Source of the DNA: Platycnemis pennipes
Taxonomy: Eukaryota; Arthropoda; Insecta; Odonata; Platycnemididae
Reading direction: 5' to 3'
DNA: 64,000 nucleotides
Assembly (NCBI GenBank): GCA_933228895.1
Contig: OW121848.1
Span: 140,324,615-140,388,614, forward strand
Below the pieces are notes generated by a model, which was not told the origin of the DNA, searched no databases, and saw only the letters and a list, made by a program, of their open reading frames with translations. Position numbers and translations under genes: made by a program. The first letter of the stretch is position 1. Every line of letters begins with the position of its first letter. Below are positions 23,701 through 35,700 of this stretch, one piece after another.

Positions 23701-26700
23701 ACCATCTGACTCAATTTGCATTGTAGAAATACAAGGGGTGTAATAATATTCACCTAAGTTAGAGCCATAAATTGTCAATAGTAATTGCAAAAAATGCTGG
23801 ATAATCTATACAATATGGCAACAGAAATATGTACATTAGAATCTTGATTTAATGTTTTCCAAAGGGGACAAAATTTTAAACACTAAATGAGGGCCTACCA
23901 TTTTTTTAAAAAGTTTTTCGCGTTTAATGGTTAGGACTGTTTTCCTTAAATAAAAAGTATAATTTAAACCCCTAAAAAGTCTAACAAATAGAGGTGGGTT
24001 GAATCCATTTTTTCCTTGAATCCGAATCCCAAATCGAAACCAACTAAGATTTGAACTGAATCCCGAATCTATTTTTCTTAAATAAACAATATATTTCTTA
24101 AATAAACAATATCTTTGTTTGTTTATGGGCATTGTGGCTATGTTTCCTTTTCAAAAAGATATCATGCAAAGTAAAAGTGAATGTATGATTTGAGAGTTCT
24201 TAAAAATCAATAATTAAGAAAACATTTTCAAAGTAATATATACCTTAGAATGCTATCCAGAAAGAAAATTTAGATGGAGGCCCCTAAAACGTAGACCAAA
24301 ATAACACCAGTCTCATTCACTCGTATTCATAATCTTTAGATTAGAACAAACCTATATCAACCACTTTCATAGGCAGCACTATGCAGTAAGTGTTTGTTAT
24401 ATCTGCAGTTTAATAAACAACATAACACTACAAAAATCTAAATCGAATCTGACCATATTATTAATATTTATTGCTTTAAAACCAAAACAAATTCACTCAT
24501 TCAGGGTACACTGTGTTGGTGACAAAATTATGCATTTTTCATTTTGTTCCTAATAACACGTAGAACAAAATAAATTTCACTAGGTATATGATCACTCAGT
24601 AGTTGACGAGGAAATTAACAAATAATAGAACGTGTCTTAGTAAATGCATATTTACTGAAAGCAAACTTTCACATATCAGGACATTCATAAAAACCCTTAT
24701 GAATGTTAATAATTTACGAAGAATTATTTAACACAGTTTAGCTTAATCAACCATGGAACACCAAAATCTTGTATCACATATTGTCATAAACTGCCACATT
24801 CACAAATCATATTTAATGCCAAAATTTTAATATGATTCATAAAATGATAATAAACACAGGTAAATGTAAACGTTACACATTCAGAAAGTTTTACGCAATG
24901 ACATCTAAATTTTAATTTAGAAATATTAGCATTCCCACTCATTCTGGATCTAATCTGCTATGCTTGTGATCACATATCAGACCAGCACTGCTAAATAGTA
25001 GTTTGGTTGAAATTATGTGTAGATTTGAAGCAGCTTCCCTTCAATCGATGATCAAGAATGGTAGATGTAGTATATTCCTCATTGGTTTCCAGATCGCTCT
25101 ATCTTACTATCAGAGAAGACAGGAGTTCGTTTTTAACCCTGATGTTTGCATGTAGTTTCCATTCCTAATACTGTGCTTCCACTTTGCTGTTCACTATAGC
25201 ATTGATTTCCGAGGCTGTGACATGTTCTTAACTCAGTGTTTGTGGCCTCATGGAATATTTTCAACTGTGCTACTTCATTCATTAAATCCCACTGGGATTT
25301 TGTAAGCTCAGTTGGAAATTTAGTTTCAGCTGCAGCAAGCGTCACTGCATTCCCTTGCTCCAGTAATTGATTGAACATGAAATAAGTGGATTAAAAGTTA
25401 ACCATGGATTCGAGATTCAGTCGAATCAACGTATTAAAGATTTGAATACCAAATGATGAACACGAAGTGGGTGGTAAAGGTGGAGAAAACATATGTCAAC
25501 AGAAAAAAGTTAGAATTATCTGAGAATCGAACCATACATGAGTTGGGCTTAGCATCAGTGTATGCATGGCAAAGAAGGAATTGCCGACTAGCGGAGAAAG
25601 GATGGAACAAGTTATGTTGGCATTAGCCCACTCTCAGTAAAGCACCAAAGAATCTGCAGTTTAACATCCCATATGATGGCCAGAGATCTTAACCTAAAAA
25701 ACCTTGTTCAAATTTTGAGTCTCTCCTATGTGGAACCACTCGTGTGGAAAAGAAAATCCACTTTGTACGTTCCAAACAAAGGTTTTATGGGTTTCTACCA
25801 TGATTTCAACTATATATGTCATTATCAAGATGTCTATATTGGCAGATAATTTTAATGAATCGCCTAGAAGAAAAATTGTTCCTCAAATCACCCTTTGTTA
25901 AAAAATTGCTTTTATTGGTATCATTATGTTGATGACATTTGTTTATGGCTTGTTAGCACTCGACAGTAAGACAGCTTGGTTAAGATGCTAAATAGCTTAC
26001 ACAAATCAATTAACTTTGCGGTGGAAATTGGTGGTGATAGCATAAATTATTTAGATTTAACAATAACTCTTTCAGAGAATAATCATGTTTTATCCATTTC
26101 TACTTTCACTGATGTGATAATTCCACACGACTCTTCTCACTATCATGCTCGTAAGCGATCAGCCTTCCATGCCATGATCTTCTGTTTGGTCAATGTACCT
26201 ATGAGTAAAGAGTTTCATCAAAAAGAACTAAATATTATTCTAGAAATCGCAGAAAGAAATGGTTATGATTAGGGACATGCAAAAGGTGGGGTTATTTTCT
26301 AGCCAAAAGTGGTGATATTTTTTTTCAAAAGTGGTGTTATTTTACCCTGAAGTCAGTGTTATTTTAACGACAAAATAATTGATGTTGATTGAGTGCCACG
26401 CTTTAAGTGGGCCCACCCGTTGCCCTGACTTTTGGATGATATTGACTAAGGATAATTTAAGCAATAATAAACATGGAGTATTGACTGAATTCACATTATA
26501 TATATTTTATTCTTCACATATTCATGTATTCAACTTATATAAAGGGACAAATTACTATTAAACTTCTGTATTTTAAAGTGAAAAAATTGCCACTGTTGTC
26601 AAATTGTCTTCTTTTAGATTTGTTCTTGCTGTTAACAAAGTGCTATAGCAGGAAAGAAATCTTTCCGAGTCCACATTTGCACAGGGGGTCCAAATTGCTT

Positions 26701-29700
26701 CCAGGCACTTAAATGCAAACATGTCTCAGACAATTTGAGCACCTGCATGGCATTAATTATATCCACTGAACCCTGGAAATTTTGCTTTTGTAGTAATAGC
26801 TGTAATTCTCCAAACCCCAACATCAACTTCTGTCTCCATTGACTCTAGGCCATTAACTTTTTTTAATTTTGTAATTTAGTCAGGGTTCACCTCTGTAGTC
26901 AGAACTTCTTGGGGTTCAAAAACTGAGAGATTTTCAAATACTTTTCTGATTGGGTCTTCTACCATAAGAGAACGAAGTTTGGTTGATGCCTTTGAAGCCA
27001 TCTGCATTAGTATTGACTTTACAGCAGCTGCTTTAGATGTTGTCATTGTGGTTTGTAAACGTAAAGCAATGGCTGCTCATTAAAATCTTAAGTACATAAT
27101 TTAACACTAACCTTCTACGTATTTGTTTAACCATCTTCTAATTTTTGGATCGTCCACCTTCTCAAGCGGAATGTTGGCTTTTATGAAGGCCTCTGTTATA
27201 TCTTTTGCAAATTCATAGGAGGCATCTCTCTTCTGGGTCATTTGGAGCAGATGCCTGCCGAATAGTTGTACTTCCACTTGCAGAATTTTTTTCTACACTA
27301 GACTTTTGTTTTTCACTCGCGATATGCTTCATGCATCTGTCCTTCCTTTCCCACGAAACAGTTGTATTGCCAAAAACGACAAAATATTGTTTTGTCATCA
27401 GCACAATATAATTCGTGGTCCCGAAATTCTGCTTCGTGTTGTTTTGCGGTCACTGTCCACTTTGGCATTATATTTTATTTGAATGCAACGAAACTAAATA
27501 AATTCATGATGCCGATGTCTCAAATGACAGTAAGCTACTTTTAACCCGCTTTACTTTTCGAGCCTTCCCGGGATTAAAACAGGAGTGCCGGTAGTGGCGA
27601 TAAGAAATACTTAATGGCATTTCGGCTACTTTGTAGACATTGCGTGAACGAGTTCACAAAGTAGCCACGTGTGGTTTAGACATCCTCTTGACAAACAAGT
27701 CATATTTTTTCCTCAAATGTGTTACTTTGTGGACATCATTCGTTACTTTGAGGACATCGGGAAGGCACCTTTTTATTTTAACAAATTCCCGAGAATTTGT
27801 CACCGTATTTGATGCTTAGATGTCATCTTTTGACAAGAAAGGCATTTTTCTAAAACTCTTGTGCGTATTAATTTCGTATAACATACTGAGTTTATCTACG
27901 CTCATTATGAATATATCAGATTAGTTACTAGTTTTCTTTCGTTATTAATCGTTCATCCTCTCCAGGAATATTTTAATGCAATGAATTAGAGCCGCGTAAA
28001 AATTTTATATTGTTGGTGAAAACATTACGCAGTGATTTCTCGCTGATAACTCATTCATGTTCGTCAATTCCTATAGTGTAGTATTGTTATTCTACCACAT
28101 ATTATTGAAAATTAGCCAAGAAAGCTATCCAAACCCTCAGTTTATCAGAGCAATGTGCCATAAACATACGCCTCAAAAAATACTTTCTTGGGAGAAGCAT
28201 GTGCAGAAGAATAAAATGATGAAAATTGCATTTGAAATGGTGAAATTCATGATTAACATGAGAATCGCGTATTCGTGGGAAAACCTCAGAATTCAAGTTA
28301 TTGCATTTGCGACTTTTGCCCTAGTTATGATAGGGGTATTTTTAAAATTTTAGACAAGAAACTTCAACAGAAACAAATGCTGATAACAGTAATCATCTAT
28401 GTCATTAATACTATAAGATCAAATCATTTCCTGATACGAAATAAAGACAATAACTGAGTACTTTGGAACGTTTTGGAACTCATTGACTGAGTTCGGTGTT
28501 AATAACAACTCTTGCTTCGAACTGAATTTAGATTTGGGTCATCACTCCCTCAAGAGCCTTAGTCGTGGAAACCTACACGATGCCTCTCGAGGGAGTCACT
28601 CCGAGAAGCGAACAAAAAGAAGGCTGCTTTTCGGGAGGCCGCACTCCTCTGAGCCGGCTGTCATGGGGCACCCTTTACAACACAAAAATCCCTGTGCTGT
28701 TCATTGAGGAAGGGTCTAACCCCAAGCCAGGGAAGGGGCTCTCTTAAGAGGACCATGCCCGGTCTTTCTTGGTCGGGGTATTTAAAGGGACAGAGGTGCA
28801 CTGTTGTTAAATCTCCTTCATCTCGGGACTTAGAAAAAATCAGCCTCCGAGGTGGTAGCTTTTTTATGTGGACGGTTGTACATGTTCGTACGAAATCTTG
28901 AGCACAGTTGATCCAGTGAAAATTAATAGTGATAATCATCATTGATGTGTTTGGGAAATCATTTACCTGTGTGATCATGAAAGAAACTTAAAAATGGACA
29001 AAAAAGGTTGTGCTGGCAAAAATTTAACTATGTAGAATCTGGATTAATGCAGAAGGGAGAAAAGTTAAGGATAATTTTTACATTGCTTAAGTATGGAAGT
29101 ATAGCTTTAATATGGAATGAATCAGGACCTCATAAAATAAACGTGAAATACCATGACATTATTTCAGGATCTGTCTATCATAATGGACCATAGCCCTCAA
29201 GGAATAGCGTTGTGCACTACCTTTTCATTTGTGCATTAAAGAAATATAAGCGTGTACCATTGTCAATTTTTGAAAGTAATACACATTTATAAAAACAGTG
29301 TGGCGATCATCAGGGAAAACCGGAAAACCTGGAATTGTCAGGGAATTTTGCATTTCTGGAAAAGTCAGGGAATCATTGTGACAGTCGAGGAGAAACATTG
29401 AAATTTTCGTTACGTTATGTTTATCGGCCAGTCTTTCCCACCCTTTATTTCACCAAATAAAACTAATATCTGTCGCTGATATGCATGGAATAAGCCCCAT
29501 CAATTTGTTGTACATTCAGTTGTGAATCTTGTTAGTAGTGTCTCTTAGTTCTTATTTGTGAATCAGACATACAATGTATCCCTTTTGTGCATCCTTAATG
29601 CGAGATTTGCCTATTAGTGTTAAAGTTCATGATCACATGCATTCTGCTCATCACAAGGAATCCAAGGCTATGTTTGGAAAATTTTACCTCTCCTTTTTTT

Positions 29701-32700
29701 AACTTCTATTCCATAACTATGTTGAGCGTGAAAGGTGGGGACAGGAGGATGACTCTTCTTACTGTCTCACGAACGGGGATATGGGAATCGATGATGATCT
29801 TAGTAAGATTTTGTTTACACGAGTGATCGTACTTATACTACCATTCTAATAATCATCGAATCATATTTTTATAACTGCAAGCACGTATTTACTACGAGCT
29901 AGTGTGCCCAACCTGCCGATAGATCCAAGTCTCAGAAGATTGCATTAAGATGGAATGGTCCCCTTCCATCTAAACGATACCCTGCAAGCCACTGCGAGGG
30001 TGTGTGGCAGGGGGTGAATATCACCAAGCATGCCCTTACCTCCCTTTTGAAGCAATTTAGTCATGTCACAAACCACCTCGAATATGATATTCCTAAATAC
30101 GATGCTGCTGTTAGTAATTGCCTCGTTGGCAGTGGCCTGATTACGTTTTGTTTGTTAATACAAATATTTGTACATTTTTTGTTCCCTCTTACAATTTAGG
30201 GGTTATAACCACGTTATTCAATTTGTTATTCGCTTCTGAATGTCACTCGTGCCATCCTAATTTGATCCATTCCAACAACTTGGCTTTGGTTTGTATTTTT
30301 CGCGCACCTTAGTGATACCTGTACCGGAGTCTGCCAGTAAATTGGCCATTAACTTTCACTTCGATGCCTCTTCAGTAGCCCTCAACTTCCCAGAACTACC
30401 AGGACATACTAATACAGGGTTTATAGGAACCTGGAAATCCTGGAAAACCTGGAAAAGTCAGAGAAAATGAAAACGGTCATGGAAATCCTGGAAAAGTCAG
30501 GGAATTTAACGTGTGGTCAGGGAAAAATTACTAAACGTTCAAATTTTGGAATTTATCACCTGAAAATGCCAAGAGATCAAAAACTGCGCATAGGAGCAGA
30601 GGGCGGGGTGAAGGAGGGGACGACTGGCCTCAGGCTGGCTTCGCTGTGGAGGCAACCCTATTCTGGTACTTTCTGGCTATAGCCTGCACAATTTGGTGAA
30701 AAGATTGGCGAAAGGTGTGCACGTTGTACCCCTAACCCTCTTCAACCTTCGGGTACCTTACCTTCGCGTTCTGTCTTCCGGCTAGCTCGTTAGTTTCCTC
30801 CCACACACACTCTTATACAGTTACATATATCACACATATATATATATCAATACCCTTAATTTACTATTGGATCAAGGAAATTAGACAAGGAAAACATTTA
30901 TATTTTCATGCACAATATCTCTATATTCAATTTCTTTTAATTTTAATTGGGCCCAATTTACAATTTCAGAGCAATTTTTAATCTAATTAGTAATCTTAAT
31001 GCAATCTTTATAAGTAACTTTGTTGTGGGCTGTTTCTTTTTAAATAATTATTTCAATGTTCATAGACTCTCCACTTATCGTGGCCACTGGTTCCCGTGAT
31101 CCGCTGGGCCGCCTTCCCGTAGGATTTCCCCACGATGACCCCTCGTTCCTGCTCTCTCCTTGACTCTCTCTTTTCTCGGGCGTCCGCCGGAATAATCTGC
31201 CTGTCCCGCCGATATCTGCCTTTTCACGGGTCCCGGGACTGCTCCGCTGACGCGTACACCTTATCTTTTAATCTCTCTGGATCCTTGTTTTTACGTTCTC
31301 CTCTCGTCTTTCTCACTATGACCTTTTCTTTTCCTGGCAGCGTAACTACAGACGCTGTTTGTTTTATTGTTGCCCCCCCCTTACTTTCGCTTTGTCACCC
31401 ATTATTACGCCGGGCGTAATGCCAAACTCCCCGTGTTTGACTAGTAAATCATTGCTATTCACGCTGCGGGTGCTGCCAACCCGTGGAGTTTAACCCGTCG
31501 GTTTACAACATCTCATTTTCATTCGCTAGCAATTTTTGCCAGGAATGCTTTGCTTTGTCCCTCTCGTGACAGAAAAGTTATTCTCCGTCAAATTTGATTT
31601 CATTTTGCCAAATTTGTAGAAGGATGTGAGGAAGAAAAAATCAAGATTGATTCAAAGAGCTACTTTAACATGACATCAGGTTTGAAGGAAAAGCCAGGTT
31701 AGCCCTCTTTACATATATTTTTCTGCAATTAAAAACCTTTCTGTCAATGTAAGTAATCATAATTTTTATTTTGCGGACTTAAAGTTGTTGACCTCTTATT
31801 ACTGGAAGTTCATATGATGACAATTTTTCATAAGTTTAGACTTCTCTGCTTCCTCACTACCACTTTTATCTCAATAAATGACCGAAATCTTGGCGTTTTC
31901 AGGCACTCAAAAGTCAGGGAAAATCACTAATAATGGTCTGGAAATCCTGGAAAAGTCAGGGAAAATGAAAATGAAAACCCCTATAAACCCTGTAATACTT
32001 TCTTGAAGGATTAGACATCGTCATTGTAATTTTGCCGAAGGAAATATATACGGCCGCGGATACACGATACACGGCCACGGATACGCGACCGTGGAATGTG
32101 TATGAAAAGTGCATATAGTTTGCGTGAGGGTTTAACTTATGAAGGTTTACTATACTTATTCATTAGAGTATACTTGTAGCTTTTAATGTATTCATTTCAG
32201 CTTGTAACATTTTCTGAGTTTTGGCGGAAATTTAATTCAGCAGAAATAAAATATTCACATAATAGGAGCCCTTTTGGCGATAGGTCAGGGAAATTTGTGA
32301 GTCCGTCAGGGAATTCAAAAATTGGGACTCAGTAGCCACCCTGAAAAATGCATGAAAAGTGATAGAAATTGAAGATGCTCTGCAATGCTTCACCACAATG
32401 TTCATGATGGTCATGTGATGTTACTAGGTGAAACCTCAGGAAATGTTGATGATAAGCCATAAGTAGATTTTTTTACTAAAATTGTTCACATATAAATCAG
32501 AGAAGTCTTTAGAGAGGTCTTCAGTGAGGTCATCACAGAGGTCATTAACAGACGCGAACGCGCGTCCTTCGGTGTCTTGGCAACGCACTTCGGACGCGCA
32601 TTCGGGTCCGTCGAGTTGATCGTGTTACTGCGAAATTTTATTAATAGCTCCAGAAAGTTCAATAAATTCTAGGTAATTAGTCAGGATGGACAGGTTCCTG

Positions 32701-35700
32701 TCCCTCCAAGAAAATTTTAGGCAGTCTTTCAGCCAAATATTCCATCCAAAATTGAGGACTTTTTTTCCACCCTCTAGTGAAAGAGTATGTCATTTTGTAA
32801 ATACCTCCACTCCTCACAAGTTGTGGTATTGAGACTGACAATGGCATTTTATCATCAGTATAAATTTGAGTCACAGTATAGCAGTTCCAAATCAGATAGT
32901 GGCAACGAATTGGACTCATAATTCCTCTTTGGATACTGCAGATGACTCTGAAACAGATAGGAGGTCGGTTGCGATGTTCGAGAATACTGTTACTGATGTA
33001 ATGTTTTTGAAAACAACCACTGGGATTTGGGGAAAAAATAAGTGATGAAAATAATAGAATTTTGAGGTGTGCAGCTTGCAAGAAAATCCGTAGGATTCAT
33101 GTAATCGCAAACCCACCTTTTTACACTGGGGTTTTGGGTGAAAGGGTGTCCAGCATACACAAGTAAATATGGTATTTTTCCAAAGGTATGGAAAGGATTA
33201 GATAGGGGAGGATGGAGTAATTGGAACAAGATAAAAGCATCTTTATTTTGTCAGGGTATAACAAGCACACTACATGCATGATTTAAAAATATTTTTTTCT
33301 GCTTTAAGAAGAGCATATTTGATTGCAGAATATCAGATTAGATGTATGTCACTGTAGATGTGAATGGAAAAAAGTATTTTCAAACTAGTCCAGGTCCAAA
33401 ATGTTCTATTTACCCCACATGGGGTTATTGGAACAGGGGTCAAGAAACTTCTTAAATTTAAATGAAATATTCTGATGCAATAGATAAGACACTATTGGCA
33501 TATACTCATTTTATGATCCAAATTTGAAAAAGATCCATGAAAAAACAAAAAATTATTAGATCACATAAAAGTTGAAATGAAAACTCTTTATTTCCAGCAC
33601 GTATGACATTTTCATGAATTCAACTTGATTTACAACTTTAACCTAAAATATTTTGTAAACTTAAAATAAATTTCTAGAACATTTTGGAAGATGAACTTTT
33701 TGAAATTTTTTTAGCATTGCATCAAATATTTTTTTATTTCTTCATATTTTATCATTATTTTTCTGCTACGTGATATTTGAAATGGACCATTACCTGTCAG
33801 TTTAACTGGGCCATAAAATAGGAAGTCGGGCTTTACCTCTGATTTCTCATCTTGCTTAGGGCAATCAAAAGTATTTTGCTTTGTGTTATATAGCAATTTT
33901 ATTTTTGTAGTTTTTTTATCGTCTCTTAAATTCAGTTAACGACCAAGAAACTATTGCTCATCATAATATACAGCATAATGCATATGCTCCTTCAGAGCAT
34001 TGGATAGAAAGCTAAATTTGTTTTGAGAATCTTCCTCCATCTCACCTGAGGAACTCACTGACCCCTGTTGTGGTCCTCCTTCAGACTCAGATGATGTGAA
34101 ATCCTCAATGGTTTGATTTTTAGCCTCAGGCTTGTGTTTTTTCTTCATTGGCAAACTTTTGTGGATGTATTTCTTTTTTGCTCAGATTCATTCCTAAGCT
34201 GTGTCATCATTTCCTTGCGTGTTAAAATTTCGCCATAGGAATTAATTTTTAATCTCTGCCTGCTTACTGTTTTATCTGATTTTTCTTTGTAACGGGTGCT
34301 TCACGTTTCTCGGATAAACAATTGAAATGAGGGACTATCTAATATTGAGATATTTGGAGTAGTTTCCCTGGCTTCTGGAGAAATTCGCTCACTGGATTGT
34401 GCAGAAGTGCTTGCATAAATTGGTGAAGATGTTACTGGTAATGAGGATGAAAATGGCAGAATAAGATTATTAGATTTTGTAGACGAGTCTGTATCCAGTA
34501 TGCCTAGCGAGTTTTGCACAGTATGCAGTAAACCATTCATCGTCAGGGCAGCTATCAACCCATGGTGTCTTCAAACTTCTATTTTTGCAAAACTACTCAA
34601 CCAGGTGAAGAACTTCCAACTTAGTCAGTCAATCTCCATAACTGGCAAATGTCTTGACGTAAGTAGCCAATTTGAGGCTCAATATCAAAATAAAGCACTG
34701 GAGGTCGACCTGCACCATGAGACTTGGTCGAAACATGTCTGGTCAGTTTTTTAGCCGGAATGGGGGTGTGTACTCGGAACCGAAATCGCAATTTTGTACA
34801 TGAAATCGTTAGATGGAAACGAAAAAAGAATTTGGGTGAAAAAATTAATCTTCTAACCATAACCATGCACTCATAAATCAAAAATTAAAATAATCAAAAG
34901 GTGACGCACACCGAAAAAGCTGCTTTTAGGGGAATGGAAGGGTGTGGAGAGGGGTTCTCATAAGTTCTGCTCGCACAGATTCTGTCGCAACTGCTCCTAT
35001 TGGCAGAGTCAGCTCTATCCCCCCATTGCAATAAGGCAAAGTAGCTTACGTCAGAGGTTGCACCACACCCACTTTTCCGAAAGGTTTAAAAACATTAGTT
35101 TTTCGCCGCTTATAACCCAAGAAATAATTGACAGATCAAAAAATGGAAAAATACGTCTTTTTATTTTACAAACTCTATCAGACTCGGCAATAAAAAATAT
35201 AGTAAACGACCCCATTCCACGAGGTTGCACCAAATCTCTTAGCAGCCACTATTTGTGACATACTACAAGCCTTTACAGCAGCAATAGTATCCAACATGGA
35301 TTGTACCGGATAAGCACAATTATTCATTGTCCGTTTTCTTCGTGGCATACTGAGTTTTTTGAAAGAAGTTATATTTTACAATATCTAGCTGCTTTTTGAC
35401 TAATAAGATGTTTTCCTTTAACACATACACCCTGAAAATGTTTATGTTCCTACTAATTAAGGCCCAATACCGGTTTATCTACTGATACCAATGCTGAAGG
35501 TGATTACATATTCAAAATCTTAACTAGTTAAAACTGAGTCTTGAGGCTGTTCCGCAGAGAATACAGTAGAAAGCAACTGAGGATGTAAGACCACATCACA
35601 ACCTCCACCAGAGGAGACCACTACAGAATGACTGATCTAAACTGGATCTTATTCCCCTACTCCTTGTTACAATGCTTTCTACTACTTTTTGAAAATCTAT

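Larger units (their letters stand above)
25741..28460 (+). pseudogene. Penelope-like element RT, split by a hAT insertion
   Basis: The + strand encodes [15 protein letters not shown] (RT catalytic YVDD) at about 25910-25955, then 25976-26272 with [37 protein letters not shown] and [18 protein letters not shown], the arrangement of the Penelope-like reverse-transcriptase C-terminal region. The frame ends at NGYD because a hAT lies there. Immediately after the hAT's right duplication (28324-28331) it resumes as [15 protein letters not shown]. Stops and a frameshift near 25960 mean it is dead. No GIY-YIG endonuclease was seen. Confidence 0.75.
29296..32343. mobile_element. Element A, copy 2 (5-bp TSD AAAAA)
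   Basis: Starts CAGTGTGGCGATCATCAGGG and ends GTAGCCACCCTG, flanked by AAAAA on each side (29291-29295 and 32344-32348). It aligns with copy 1 along its length (for example the terminal GTCAGGGAATTTTG, and TTTGTATTTTTCGCGCA at 30287). Net length without the insertion is about 1.47 kb. It carries element B (30415-31992), a LINE tail fragment (about 29960-30045) and a segment inverted relative to copy 1 (about 29708-29942). Confidence 0.85.
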
